Shown here: piece by piece, positions 20,686-29,748 of the stretch
Layout: every line of letters begins with the position of its first letter
Numbering within the stretch: the stretch's first letter is position 1
NCBI GenBank assembly: GCA_963816955.1
Contig: CAWFME010000005.1
Location: 806,001 to 870,000, forward strand
Source: DATFQI01 sp963816955
GTDB taxonomy: Bacteria; Actinomycetota; Thermoleophilia; Solirubrobacterales; Solirubrobacteraceae
DNA: 64,000 nt
Reading direction: 5' to 3'
Notes under the pieces: generated by a model
The model's database searches: none
What the model was told of the DNA's origin: nothing
The model's input: only the letters and a program-made list of their open reading frames with translations
Program-made: the position numbers and the translations under genes

Positions 20686-22206
20686 ATGAGCTTCTACGTC
20701 ACGACCCCGATCTACTACGTCAACGCCGCGCCGCACCTCGGCCACGCGTACTCCACGATCGGGGCGGACATCCTCGCGCGGCACCACCGCCAGCGCGGGG
20801 AGGACGTGTTCTTCCTCACGGGCACGGACGAGCACGGCGAGCCCGTCGCGCTCGCCGCCGAGCGCGAGGGCGTGACGCCGAAGGAGCTGGCCGACCGCAA
20901 CGCGGCCCGGTTCGAGGCGCTGATGCCGCGCATCAACGCGTCCAACGACTTCTTCATCCGCACGAGCGACCCGCGCCACAAGGAGCGCGTCCAGGCGTTC
21001 ATGCAGCGCATCCACGACAACGGGCACGTCTACAAGGGCCTCTACGAGGGCTGGTACTGCCCCCGCTGCGCGGACTTCAAGGCCGAGAACGAGATCGCGG
21101 AGGGCAACACCTGCCCGATCCACCGCATCCCGCTGGACCGCGAGGAGGAGGAGAACTGGTTCTTCCGCCTCTCCGCCTTCCAGGAGCAGCTCGAGCAGCT
21201 CTATGCCGGCAACCCGGACTTCGTCGGGCCGCCCCAGCGCTTCAACGAGGCCCGCTCGTTCATCACGGGCGGCCTCCAGGACGTCTCGCTGAGCCGGGCG
21301 AAGATCTCCTGGGGGGTCGAGGTCCCGTGGGACCCCGCGCACGTGTTCTACGTCTGGTTCGACGCGCTGCTCAACTACTACACGGCGCTGTCCTTCGGCG
21401 CCGGGGAGCGCGACCGCACGCAGGAGCTGTGGCCCGCCACGCTGCAGATCCTCGGCAAGGACATCCTCAAGTTCCACGCCGTGATCTGGCCCGCGATGCT
21501 GCTCGCCGCGGGGGAGGAGCTCCCGCAGCGGCTGTTCATCCACGGCTACCTGACGATGAAGGACGCCTCGGGCGAGGACGTCAAGATGTCCAAGTCGCTC
21601 GGCAACGTGCTGGACCCGTTCGAGGTGATGGACACCTACGGCACCGACGCGCTGAGGTACTACTGCTTCCGCGAGGTCTCCTTCGGCCAGGACGGGGCGG
21701 TCTCGACCGTGGGCTTCGAGTCGCGCTACGAGACCGAGCTGGCCAACGACTACGGCAACCTCGCGAGCCGCACGATCGCGATGATCGCGCGCTACCGCGA
21801 CGGCGCGACGCCGCAGGCGGAGCCCGACCCGGCGCTGGCCGCCGAGTTCGAGGGGCTCGCCGCAGAGGTCGTCGACCTGCTCGACCGGGCGGAGATCACG
21901 CAGGCGCTCGAGCGGATCTGGCAGCGCGTCCGGCGGCTGAACCGCTACGTCGAGGAGCAGGCGCCGTGGAAGCTCGCGAAGGACCCGGAGCAGGCCGGGA
22001 AGCTGGACACCGTCCTGCGCTCGCTCGCCGAGGGCCTGCGCGTGGTGACCGTGCTCCTTCACGCCTACATGCCCGAGACGACCGAGCGGCTGATGGGCGC
22101 GCTCGGGCAGGACGGCGGGTTCGCGATCGAGGCGGCCGGCTTCGGCGAAGGCGGCGCGGGGACCGTCACGACGCTGGACCCGCCGCTGTTCCCGAAGCAG
22201 GCCTGA
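20686..22206 (+). CDS. metG: Methionyl-tRNA synthetase
   Basis: 506 residues; charges tRNA-Met. Class I signatures: HLGH (about residue 17) and KMSKS (about residue 300, in VKMSKSLGN). The zinc knuckle has CPRC and CPIH. TPIYYVNAAPHLGHAYS at the start is typical. There is no C-terminal EMAP/tRNA-binding extension, so this is the short form. TAGCCT lies 10 bases before the ATG. First gene of the metG-tatD-rsmA-ispE operon. Confidence 0.96.
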   Translation: MSFYVTTPIYYVNAAPHLGHAYSTIGADILARHHRQRGEDVFFLTGTDEHGEPVALAAEREGVTPKELADRNAARFEALMPRINASNDFFIRTSDPRHKERVQAFMQRIHDNGHVYKGLYEGWYCPRCADFKAENEIAEGNTCPIHRIPLDREEEENWFFRLSAFQEQLEQLYAGNPDFVGPPQRFNEARSFITGGLQDVSLSRAKISWGVEVPWDPAHVFYVWFDALLNYYTALSFGAGERDRTQELWPATLQILGKDILKFHAVIWPAMLLAAGEELPQRLFIHGYLTMKDASGEDVKMSKSLGNVLDPFEVMDTYGTDALRYYCFREVSFGQDGAVSTVGFESRYETELANDYGNLASRTIAMIARYRDGATPQAEPDPALAAEFEGLAAEVVDLLDRAEITQALERIWQRVRRLNRYVEEQAPWKLAKDPEQAGKLDTVLRSLAEGLRVVTVLLHAYMPETTERLMGALGQDGGFAIEAAGFGEGGAGTVTTLDPPLFPKQA

Positions 22207-22222
22207 CGCGCGGGCGCGCTGC

Positions 22223-22972
22223 GTGATCGACTCGCACACCCACCTCGACCGCGCGCCCGGCACCGAGGCGGAGCTCGTCGCGGCGGCGCGCGAGGCCGGA
22301 TTGACCCGAATCCTCACGGTCGGCACGGACTCCGCGTCCTGCCGTGCCGCGATCGCCGCCGCCGAGGCGCACGAGGAGGTCTTCGCCGCCGTCGGGCGCC
22401 ACCCCAACGACAGCACGGGCTACGACGACGCCGTCACGGACGAGCTGCGCGAGCTGGCCCGTCACCCGCGCGTGCTGGCGATCGGCGAGACCGGCCTCGA
22501 CGACTACCGCGACTACGCCCCGCGCGCCGACCAGGAGCGCGCCTTCTCCGCCCACATGCAGCTCGCGCGCGAGACGGGCAAGCCGCTCGTGATCCACACG
22601 CGCGCGGCCGAGGAGGACACGATCGCGATGCTCGACCGCGAGGCGCAGGGCCTCGAGGTGATCCTGCACTGCTTCTCGATGCCCGGCCGGCTCGACGAGT
22701 GCCTCGAGCGTGGCTGGTGGATCTCCTTCGCCGGCAACGTCACCTACCCGAAGGCCGAGGACCTGGCCGAGGCGGCCGAGCGCGTCCCGCTCGACCGGCT
22801 GCTGGTGGAGACCGACGCCCCGTACCTGACGCCGCAGGCGCAGCGCAAGCAGCGCAACCAGCCGGCCTTCGTCGTCCACACCGCCCGCTTCGTGGCCGAG
22901 CGGCGCGGGATCGCCTACGAGGAGCTCGCGGCGGCCGTGAACGCCAACGCCGCGCGGCTCTTCGGCTGGTGA
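22223..22972 (+). CDS. tatD: TatD-family metal-dependent DNase
   Basis: 249 residues. Amidohydrolase-fold nuclease. The metal-binding IDSHTHLD is at the N-terminus, GETGLDDYRDYAP holds the central Glu, and VIHTRAAEEDT, ILHCFSM and LLVETDAPYL carry the remaining ligands. GTG start. The stop overlaps the rsmA start (GTGA). The order metG-tatD-rsmA is conserved in many bacteria. Exact substrate in vivo unknown. Confidence 0.93.
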   Translation: MIDSHTHLDRAPGTEAELVAAAREAGLTRILTVGTDSASCRAAIAAAEAHEEVFAAVGRHPNDSTGYDDAVTDELRELARHPRVLAIGETGLDDYRDYAPRADQERAFSAHMQLARETGKPLVIHTRAAEEDTIAMLDREAQGLEVILHCFSMPGRLDECLERGWWISFAGNVTYPKAEDLAEAAERVPLDRLLVETDAPYLTPQAQRKQRNQPAFVVHTARFVAERRGIAYEELAAAVNANAARLFGW

Positions 22973-23793
22973 GCGAGCTCCCGGCGCAGCCGAGCCTGCG
23001 CCGCATGAAGGCGTTCGGGGTCCGCCCGAACCGCGAGCTCGGCCAGAACTTCCTGATCGACTCGAACCTGCTCGAGGTGATCTCGCGGGCCGCCGAGCTC
23101 GGCGACGAGGACGTCGTGCTCGAGGTCGGCGGCGGCCTCGGCGTGCTCTCGGAGCACCTCGCCGAGCGCGCCCGCCACGTCCACGTGGTCGAGCTCGACC
23201 GCCGGCTCGAGCCGGCGCTGCGCGACGCGACCGACCCGCACCCGAACGTCACGCTGCACATGGCCGACGCGGTCAAGCTCGACCTCGCCGCGCTCGACCC
23301 CGCGCCGACGAAGGTCGTCGCCAATCTGCCCTACGGGGTCGCCGCGACGGTGATCCTGCGCACGCTCGAACTGCTGCCCGGGGTGACCACCTGGGTGGCG
23401 ATGGTGCAGAAGGAGGTCGGGGAGCGCTTCGCCGCCGGGCCGGGCTCGCCGGCCTACGGGATCCCGAGCGTGCTCGCCCAGCTCGCGGCCGACGTGAAGG
23501 TGATCCGCCCGGTCTCGCGGAACGTGTTCTTCCCCGTGCCCAACGTCGACTCGGTCCTCCTGCGCCTGCTCCGCACCGGGGTCGGCGGGAACCCAATCGA
23601 TCCGGCGCTGCGCGCGCTGGTCCAGCAGGGCTTCGCGCACCGCCGCAAGGCGCTCGCCCGCTCCGTCGCGCTCAAGGGCGGCGACCGCGACGCGCTGCGC
23701 GCCGCGCTGGAGGCGATCGGCAAGCCTGCCGACGCGCGCGCCGAGTCGCTGTCGCCGGCCGAGTGGCGCGAGCTGCACGCGAGGCTCCCATGA
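22969..23793 (+). CDS. rsmA: 16S rRNA dimethyladenosine methyltransferase RsmA (KsgA)
   Basis: 274 residues. Dimethylates A1518 and A1519 of 16S rRNA with SAM. Seen: GQNFLID, the SAM-binding VLEVGGGLGVLSEHL, catalytic motif NLPYGVA, and the C-terminal FFPVPNVDSVLLRL and HRRKALARS. GTG start inside the tatD stop, and the stop overlaps the ispE ATG. Both junctions suggest translational coupling. Confidence 0.95.
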   Translation: MSELPAQPSLRRMKAFGVRPNRELGQNFLIDSNLLEVISRAAELGDEDVVLEVGGGLGVLSEHLAERARHVHVVELDRRLEPALRDATDPHPNVTLHMADAVKLDLAALDPAPTKVVANLPYGVAATVILRTLELLPGVTTWVAMVQKEVGERFAAGPGSPAYGIPSVLAQLAADVKVIRPVSRNVFFPVPNVDSVLLRLLRTGVGGNPIDPALRALVQQGFAHRRKALARSVALKGGDRDALRAALEAIGKPADARAESLSPAEWRELHARLP

Positions 23794-24632
23794 CCCTGCG
23801 CGCCCTGGCACCGGGCAAGGTCAACCTGAGCCTCTACGTCGGCGCTCCGCGCGAGGACGGGCTGCACCCGCTCGTCTCCGTCGTCCAGCCGGTCTCGCTC
23901 GCCGACGAGCTGACGCTCGAGCCGGCTCCGCACGGCGCGACGGCCGACGAGGTCCGCTGCCCGGGCGTAGAGGGTGAGAACCTCGCCGCCGCCGCGCTCA
24001 CCGCCTTCCGGGCCGCCACGGGCTGGGACGCGCCGCCGCAGCGGCTGACGATCGCCAAGCGCGTGCCCGTCGCGGCCGGCATGGGCGGCGGCTCGGGCGA
24101 CGCGGCCGCCGCGCTGCGGCTCGCCGCGCACGCCGCCGGCGTCGACGACCACGCGCTGCTGCTCGAGCTCGCGGCGCGCCTCGGCGGTGACGTCCCGTCG
24201 CTCCTCGCGCCCGGCCGCACGCTGATGACCGGCGCGGGCGAGCACGTGCGCCCGCTCGGCCCGCCTGACACGCTCGCGCTCGTGATCCTCCCGTCCGACT
24301 ACGGGCTCTCCACCCCCGCCGTCTACCGCGAGTTCGACCGGCTCGGCGTGCAGCGCTCGCCGGACGAGCTGGCCGCGCTGGAGGCGCGCGGCGGCGAGCT
24401 GCCGGTCCACAACGACCTGCAGGCGGCCGCCTGCTCGCTGTCGCCGGCGATCGGCGCGCCGCTCGCGGCGGTCAGAGCCACTGGCGCCGAGCACGTGCTC
24501 GTCTCCGGCTCCGGCCCGACGGTGTTCGGCCTCTACGACGACCCGGAGCGAGCCCGCTGGGCCGCCGAGGCGGTCGGCGGGATCGCGGCCGAGCCGGTCG
24601 ACGCGGTCTTCGGGGCGGTGCACGAGGCATGA
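23790..24632 (+). CDS. ispE: 4-diphosphocytidyl-2-C-methyl-D-erythritol kinase
   Basis: 280 residues. GHMP kinase of the MEP isoprenoid pathway. The ATP loop PVAAGMGGGSGDAAAAL is clear; APGKVNLSLYV opens the protein and SGSGPTVFGLY closes it. ATG 23790 is chosen over an in-frame ATG at 23763 because it overlaps the rsmA stop and gives the normal N-terminus. The stop overlaps the next gene's ATG. Confidence 0.95.
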   Translation: MTLRALAPGKVNLSLYVGAPREDGLHPLVSVVQPVSLADELTLEPAPHGATADEVRCPGVEGENLAAAALTAFRAATGWDAPPQRLTIAKRVPVAAGMGGGSGDAAAALRLAAHAAGVDDHALLLELAARLGGDVPSLLAPGRTLMTGAGEHVRPLGPPDTLALVILPSDYGLSTPAVYREFDRLGVQRSPDELAALEARGGELPVHNDLQAAACSLSPAIGAPLAAVRATGAEHVLVSGSGPTVFGLYDDPERARWAAEAVGGIAAEPVDAVFGAVHEA

Positions 24633-26191
24633 AGTGGGGCTGGCTGCTGACGGCCGTGGCGCTCGCCGCCTTCCTGCTCGCGCGGCGCCGGAAGCTGGGG
24701 AAGGTCGAGCTCGGCCTCGGCGTGATCGCGGTCGCGGGCGCCGTGCTCGTCGGCCTCGGCGTGATCGACCTGCCGAACATCGAGAGCCTGATCGAGGACG
24801 TCGGCACGAAGCTCGGCCGCTGGACGTACCTGCTCGTCGGCGTGCTCGCCTTCCTGGAGACGGGCGCCTTCATCGGCCTGGTCGCGCCCGGCGAGACCGC
24901 CGTGCTGGTCGGCGGCCTGGTGGCCGGCCAGGGCCAGATCGACCTGCTCGTGCTGATCGCGATCGTCTGGACGGCGGCCGTCGCGGGCGACGTGACCTCC
25001 TACACCATCGGGCGCAGGCTCGGGCGCGCGTGGCTGCTGCGCCACGGCGACCGGCTGAAGATCACCGAGGAGCGCCTGCACACGGTCGAGCGCTTCTTCG
25101 AGAAGCGCGGCGGGCTGACGATCCTGATCGGCCGCTTCATCGGGCTCGTGCGCGCGCTCGCCCCGTTCATCGCCGGCACCTCGCGGATGCCGATGCGGCA
25201 GTTCCTGCCCTACGACATCATCGGCGCGGGCGCGTGGGCGGCGACGTTCTGCGTGCTCGGCTACGTCTTCTGGCAGTCGTTCGACCGCCTGACGCAGTAC
25301 GTCTCGCGCGGGCTGTTCGCGTTCGGCACCGTCGTCGCGATCGGCCTCGCGATCTACCTCCTCGTGCGGCTGCGGCGCGACCCCGAGCTGCGAGCGAAGG
25401 CACGCGCCTGGTTGGAGCAGCGTGAGGACCGCTTCTGGGCCCGGCCCCTGCTCAAGGTCGCGGGACCGACGTGGCGGCGGCTCGGGAGCCCGGCCGCCGG
25501 CGGGATCGACGCGACCGCCCGCTTCGGGCTGCACCGCCTCACGCCCGGCCACCTCGGGCTCGAGCTGACCACGCTGGTCGCGATCGCCTTCGTCGGCGGC
25601 TTCAGCTTCTTCCTGCTCGGGCGCGTGATCGGCGAGCAGGGCGATCCGCGGATCGACCGGATGGCGGCCGACGTCGCCGACGGGATCCGCTTCGAGCCCT
25701 TCACCTCGGTCGTCGAGATCTTCACGGACCTCGGCTCCTCGCCCGCGATGGGCCTGCTCGTGCTCGTCACGCTGCTGTTCGCGCTGCGCCGGCGGCGCTG
25801 GATCGACGCGGCCACGCTGTTGGCCGGGGCCGGCCTCTCCTACGCGCTCGTGCACATCACCAAGGCCGCGTACGACCGGCCGCGGCCCGGCGGCGGGCTC
25901 GTCGACACGATCGGCGCCGCCTATCCCTCCGGCCACTCGGCGTACGCGGTGGCGATGATCGCGTGCGCCACGATCCTCGTGCGCGCGGGCGTCGGCTGGG
26001 CCGTGCGCTCGGCGGCGCTCACGGTCGCGCTCGTGCTGGTCGCGCTCGTCGCCCTCAGCCGCGTCTACCTGCGCGTGCACTACCTCACGGACGTCCTCGG
26101 CGGGGTCGCGCTGGGCCTGGCCGTGTGGGCGATCGTCGGGATCGCCGCCCTGTTCGCCGGGGCCGTTCGTCACAATGGCACCCGATCGTGA
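24629..26191 (+). CDS. DedA (SNARE-associated)-PAP2 phosphatase fusion membrane protein
   Basis: 520 residues. N-terminal DedA domain (about 40-215): ETGAFIGLVAPGETAVLVGG, GDVTSYTIGRRLG and RFIGLVRALAPFIAG. A linker of about 70 residues leads to a C-terminal PAP2 lipid-phosphatase domain (about 300-510), with the three catalytic motifs KAAYDRPRP (about 411), YPSGHSAYAV (about 433) and SRVYLRVHYLTDVLGG (about 481). DedA proteins move undecaprenyl phosphate across the membrane and PAP2 enzymes make it from the diphosphate, so the fusion could combine lipid-carrier dephosphorylation and recycling. That link is inference. Coupled to ispE by ATGA. Confidence 0.9.
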   Translation: MKWGWLLTAVALAAFLLARRRKLGKVELGLGVIAVAGAVLVGLGVIDLPNIESLIEDVGTKLGRWTYLLVGVLAFLETGAFIGLVAPGETAVLVGGLVAGQGQIDLLVLIAIVWTAAVAGDVTSYTIGRRLGRAWLLRHGDRLKITEERLHTVERFFEKRGGLTILIGRFIGLVRALAPFIAGTSRMPMRQFLPYDIIGAGAWAATFCVLGYVFWQSFDRLTQYVSRGLFAFGTVVAIGLAIYLLVRLRRDPELRAKARAWLEQREDRFWARPLLKVAGPTWRRLGSPAAGGIDATARFGLHRLTPGHLGLELTTLVAIAFVGGFSFFLLGRVIGEQGDPRIDRMAADVADGIRFEPFTSVVEIFTDLGSSPAMGLLVLVTLLFALRRRRWIDAATLLAGAGLSYALVHITKAAYDRPRPGGGLVDTIGAAYPSGHSAYAVAMIACATILVRAGVGWAVRSAALTVALVLVALVALSRVYLRVHYLTDVLGGVALGLAVWAIVGIAALFAGAVRHNGTRS

Positions 26192-26409
26192 GCAACGACG
26201 ACCAGATCACCTACGCCGTCGCCGGCGCCACCGCGCTGATCTCGCTCGCCGCCTGGATCCTCCTGATCGTGATCCCCGCGTGGAGCTCCTACTGGCGCCT
26301 GCGCGAGCGGATCCTGGCCGTGGTGATGAGCGTCTACATCCTCGCCGCGTTCGTCGGGATGGGCGCCTGCGCGGGCGCGGTGTTCCTCTACTACTACGAC
26401 CGCCTCTAG
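26188..26409 (+). CDS. Small two-helix membrane protein of unknown function
   Basis: 73 residues. GTG start inside the preceding stop (GTGA). Two membrane helices (ATALISLAAWILLIVIPAW and VVMSVYILAAFVGMGACAGA) separated by the basic loop YWRLRERI. No family recognised. The coupled start suggests co-production with the DedA-PAP2 protein, possibly as a partner. Confidence 0.75.
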   Translation: MSNDDQITYAVAGATALISLAAWILLIVIPAWSSYWRLRERILAVVMSVYILAAFVGMGACAGAVFLYYYDRL

Positions 26410-26412
26410 ACC

Positions 26413-27675
26413 GTGACCCCGCCGGCCCAGGACGCGGCTGCAGCGGCGGTCGACCTCGGCGCCCTCGCGTCCATCTCCGATGCGGTCGAGTCCGGCCTCG
26501 GGCTGCCGGAGGTCGTCCGCGCCGCCGCGCGCGCGCTCGACGCGTCGCTCGTGCTGATCGACCGCTCGAGCTCCGTGCTCGCCGTCGCCGCGCGCTCGAC
26601 CGCCGACGAGCGGGCGCTGATGGCCAACGCCCCCGGCGTGAGCGTGCACGAGCTGCGGGTCGGCGACGCGGTCGTCGGCCGGCTGCGCCTGCGCGGGCGC
26701 ACGGGCGACCCCCCGGCCGCATTCCTGCGCGTGGTCACGACGCTGATCGCCTCCGAGGTGGAGCGCCTGCGCGCGCCCGACCGCGCTTCGGAGGCCGCCC
26801 AGGCCGCCTTCGTCGCGGCGCTCATGCGCCGCAAGGTCACCGACCGCGGCGACATCGTCGCCCGCGGCAGCGAGCTCGGGCTGGACCTTGCCAAGGGCGG
26901 CGGGGTCGTCGTCGTGCGCGCCCACCACTACGCCCCAGCCGACGACGACTGGCGCGGGCGCGTGCTCTCCGCCGCCGAGCGCGCGGCCCGCTCGAGCGCG
27001 CCCGGCTCGCTGGCCGCCCTTCTGGACGCCCACGGGTCCGACAGCCCCGCCGTCGCGGTGCTGCTGGGAGCCGAGGACGAGGCGACGGTCGGGCGCGTGG
27101 CGGACGCGGTCTCGCGCGAGCTGTCCGCGAGCCTGCACGGCTTCACGTTCGCGGTCGGCCACTCGCGCCTGGCGAGCGATCCCGTCGACCTCTACCGCGC
27201 CGGCCACGAGGCGCTGCTGGCCGCCAACGTCGCCGAGGCGCGCCCGGCCGAGGACAACGCCCCGCTCGCCGCGCTCGCGTTCGAGAACACGGGCGCCTAC
27301 CGGCTGCTGCTGCCGGCCATGAGCGAGGACCCCGCCGAGCTGGAGCGCTTCTACGAGGAGACCGTCGCGCCGCTCGTCGCCTACGACGACCAGTACGAGA
27401 CCGACCTCGTGCGGACGCTGGAGACGTTCCTGGACGCGGACGGCAACGTCGCCGGCACCGCGCAGCGGCTGTTCACGCACCGCCACACGGTCCGCTACCG
27501 GCTCGAGCGCGTGCGCGACCTCACGGGGCTGGACGTCTCCTCCACCGACGGCCGCGAGCGCCTCGGCCTCGGGCTGAAGGCGATGCGCGTGCTGGGCATC
27601 GCGTCACCACAGGGCCCGGCCACGGAGGCCGGCGCGGGCGGCGGCCGCGTGCGGCGCGAGCAGAAGGACCGCTAG
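26413..27675 (+). CDS. PucR/CdaR-type transcriptional regulator
   Basis: 420 residues. N-terminal GAF-like sensory region (about 15-115), a middle GGDEF-related domain (about 140-290), and the typical C-terminal PucR helix-turn-helix (TLETFLDADGNVAGTAQRLF, then HRHTVRYRLERV, about 335-395). This family usually activates catabolic or stress genes in response to a small ligand. Neither ligand nor targets can be inferred here; no operon partner is obvious. Confidence 0.87.
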   Translation: MTPPAQDAAAAAVDLGALASISDAVESGLGLPEVVRAAARALDASLVLIDRSSSVLAVAARSTADERALMANAPGVSVHELRVGDAVVGRLRLRGRTGDPPAAFLRVVTTLIASEVERLRAPDRASEAAQAAFVAALMRRKVTDRGDIVARGSELGLDLAKGGGVVVVRAHHYAPADDDWRGRVLSAAERAARSSAPGSLAALLDAHGSDSPAVAVLLGAEDEATVGRVADAVSRELSASLHGFTFAVGHSRLASDPVDLYRAGHEALLAANVAEARPAEDNAPLAALAFENTGAYRLLLPAMSEDPAELERFYEETVAPLVAYDDQYETDLVRTLETFLDADGNVAGTAQRLFTHRHTVRYRLERVRDLTGLDVSSTDGRERLGLGLKAMRVLGIASPQGPATEAGAGGGRVRREQKDR

Positions 27676-27678
27676 AAG

Positions 27679-27709
27679 GATGGTCGCGCGGGTCACCCCC
27701 TCGACCATC
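27679..27709. terminator. Bidirectional terminator-like hairpin between convergent genes
   Basis: GATGGTCG and CGACCATC form an 8-bp stem around a 15-base loop, exactly between the PucR-type gene and the convergent Eis-like gene. No clear T run. Confidence 0.5.
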
Positions 27710-28920
27710 TAGAAGATCTCCGGGCACCACGGCTCGACCGGGCTGCGGAACGCGGCCGCGGCCTCGGCCAGCGCGCCCTCGCGCAGCTCGCGCACGCGGC
27801 CGGCGCCGGCGAGCGCCGTGACCGGGGTGCCGCCGAGGTAGATCGCGCCGAGGGCCTCCGCGCCGAGCGCGAGGTCGGCGGGGTCGTCCGTGGGCTCGCA
27901 GCGGCCGTCGCGCAGGCGGTGGCGGCCCGTGTTCCAAGGGCAGTACGCGTCCTCGACCTCGAGCACGAGGTCGACCGCGGTCGCGTAGGTGCGCGCGGAC
28001 AGCGCCGCGTCGAGGTCGAGCAGCCGGACGAACAGGCCGTCGCCGGCGCGCCGGTTGATCGCGTCGTTGCCCGCCGCCAGGTGCAGGAGCGGCGCGTGGT
28101 CGGGCGCGAGCCGCCACTGCAGCGTGCGCACGAGGTCGAGCCCGAGCAGGAACCGCCACAGGCCGGCCTGCGCCTCGGGCGTCTCCGCGACGAGCTCGCG
28201 CACGTTCACGCTCCCGGCCGGCCCGTGGTCGTCCCAGCTCGCCTTGGCGGCGAACAGGGCGTAGCCGGCCGGCTCGCCGTCGGGGCCGGGCTGGACGGCG
28301 GCGCGCAGCGGCCCGGCTCCGTCGCGGTTGTGCTCAGGGTCGTGGATGCGCTTGTCCCACCAGGCGCCGCGGCGGTCGAGCATGCCGGGAACGCCGGTGC
28401 GGACGCGGTCGTGCACCGCCCGGAGGCCTGCGAGGGCCGCCACGGGCTCGAGCGTCTGCACGGGCGCCTGCGGCGGCGGGGCGTCGGCGCGCAGCCTCAC
28501 GCGGTCGACGTGCAGGTCGTAGCGCACGGACCGGGTCGCGAGTCCGAAGCCGAAGCGGCCGTAGATCGCGCCCTCCGACGCCCACAGCGAGGCGACGGTC
28601 TCGCCCGCCTCGTGCGCGTCGTCGAGCAGCCGGCGCATGATCTTGCCCATGTGGCCGCGGCGCGTGTGGCCGGCCACGACGCCGATCCCCGAGATCCCGG
28701 CCACGGGCAGCGTCGCGCCCGGCACGGTGAGCTCGCGGGCCAGGATCGCGCCCGTCGCCACGAGCTCGCCGTCCTCGCGCACGCCGACGGTGCGCGCCGG
28801 GTCGGTGACGCGCTGCCACATCGCGATGTCCTCGGGGTGGGCGACCTCGTGGAACGCGAGATGGCAGGCCGCCTCGAAGGCCGCCATGTCGTCGGGGGTC
28901 AGGCGCTCGACCTCGCTCAC
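27709..28920 (-). CDS. Eis-like GNAT N-acetyltransferase
   Basis: 403 residues, the length of the Eis family: N-terminal GNAT domain (acetyl-CoA loop region VAGHTRRGHMGKIMRRLLD), a second degenerate GNAT domain, and a C-terminal SCP2-like domain ending in a free Phe carboxylate (EPWCPEIF). Eis proteins acetylate amines of aminoglycosides and other substrates. Here the substrate is unknown. TAGGCT lies 6 bases before the GTG start and overlaps the divergent promoter of the MTA phosphorylase gene. Confidence 0.87.
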   Translation of the reverse strand: MSEVERLTPDDMAAFEAACHLAFHEVAHPEDIAMWQRVTDPARTVGVREDGELVATGAILARELTVPGATLPVAGISGIGVVAGHTRRGHMGKIMRRLLDDAHEAGETVASLWASEGAIYGRFGFGLATRSVRYDLHVDRVRLRADAPPPQAPVQTLEPVAALAGLRAVHDRVRTGVPGMLDRRGAWWDKRIHDPEHNRDGAGPLRAAVQPGPDGEPAGYALFAAKASWDDHGPAGSVNVRELVAETPEAQAGLWRFLLGLDLVRTLQWRLAPDHAPLLHLAAGNDAINRRAGDGLFVRLLDLDAALSARTYATAVDLVLEVEDAYCPWNTGRHRLRDGRCEPTDDPADLALGAEALGAIYLGGTPVTALAGAGRVRELREGALAEAAAAFRSPVEPWCPEIF

Positions 28921-28926
28921 GCCGCA

Positions 28927-28936
28927 AGCCTAATCT
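28927..28936. promoter_or_regulatory. Overlapping divergent -10 boxes
   Basis: AGCCTAATCT carries TAATCT on the + strand (28931-28936, 8 bases before ATG 28945) and TAGGCT on the - strand (28932-28927, 6 bases before GTG 28920). Two leaderless genes therefore share overlapping -10 elements in a 24-base gap, and their polymerases should exclude each other. Confidence 0.55.
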
Positions 28937-28944
28937 GCCGCGCC

Positions 28945-29739
28945 ATGGCCATCGGGATCATCACCGGATCGGGGACGTACGCGCTGCCGGGCTTCGATGG
29001 CGGCGGGCCGGAGCCGGTCGCCACGCCGTGGGGTGACGCGCTGGTCTCGCGCGGCACGTTCGCGGACACCGAGGTCCTGCACGTCTCGCGCCACGAGGCC
29101 GGCCACGCGCGGCTCTCGAGCGCGGTCGCGCACCGCGCCAACATCGCGGCGCTCGCCCAGGAGGGCGCGACCGGCGTGCTCGCGGTCACCGTCTGCGGCG
29201 CCGTCGACCCCACCGTGGAGCTCGGCTCGATCGTCTGCTTCGACGACCTGCACTTCCTCGCCAACCGGCTCGGCGACGGCGAGCTGTGCACCTTCCACCC
29301 CGAGCCGGGCGACCCGCGTCGCGGCCACTGGATCTTCGAGGACCCGTTCTCCGCCGACCTGCGGCGGGCGCTGCTGGAGGGCGCGGCCGAGGCCGGCGTC
29401 GACGTCCGCGACGGCGGCTGCTACGGCCACGTCGACGGCCCGCGCTTCAACACCAGGGCCGAGATCCGCGGGCTCGCGGCCTGCGGCGTCACGGCCGTCT
29501 CCCAGACGGGCGGGCCGGAGACGGTCCTGTGCGGGGAGGCGGAGCTGCCCTACGCGCTGCTCGGCTACGCGACGGACTACGCCAACGGCGTCCAGGACGA
29601 GCCGACGCCGGTGCAGACGCTGCTCGACATGATGGCCGCGAGCACGGAGACCTTCGCGGCCGTGCTGCGCGCCGCGGTGCCGCGCGCGGCAGCTGCCACG
29701 CCCTCCCCCGCGGGCGTCGTGTACCGCTTCGAGGGCTAG
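28945..29739 (+). CDS. S-methyl-5'-thioadenosine / thioinosine phosphorylase family enzyme
   Basis: 264 residues. Nucleoside phosphorylase family 2. Starts MAIGIITGSGTYALPGF with the phosphate-binding Gly-Ser-Gly. Also present are VSRHEAGHARLSS, VTVCGAVDPTVELGSIVC, GHVDGPRFNTRAEIR and YALLGYATDYANG with the purine-site Asp. It would split MTA or a related nucleoside with phosphate in methionine salvage. The TGGPETVL segment differs from classical MTAP (MTTVPE), so inosine-type substrates cannot be excluded. Confidence 0.87.
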   Translation: MAIGIITGSGTYALPGFDGGGPEPVATPWGDALVSRGTFADTEVLHVSRHEAGHARLSSAVAHRANIAALAQEGATGVLAVTVCGAVDPTVELGSIVCFDDLHFLANRLGDGELCTFHPEPGDPRRGHWIFEDPFSADLRRALLEGAAEAGVDVRDGGCYGHVDGPRFNTRAEIRGLAACGVTAVSQTGGPETVLCGEAELPYALLGYATDYANGVQDEPTPVQTLLDMMAASTETFAAVLRAAVPRAAAATPSPAGVVYRFEG

Positions 29740-29748
29740 CGTCGGACG

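Noticed and set aside
20284..22416. A 710-residue minus-strand frame opposite metG
   Set aside because: Antisense shadow of a clear metG gene; low-complexity Arg/Asp/Val.
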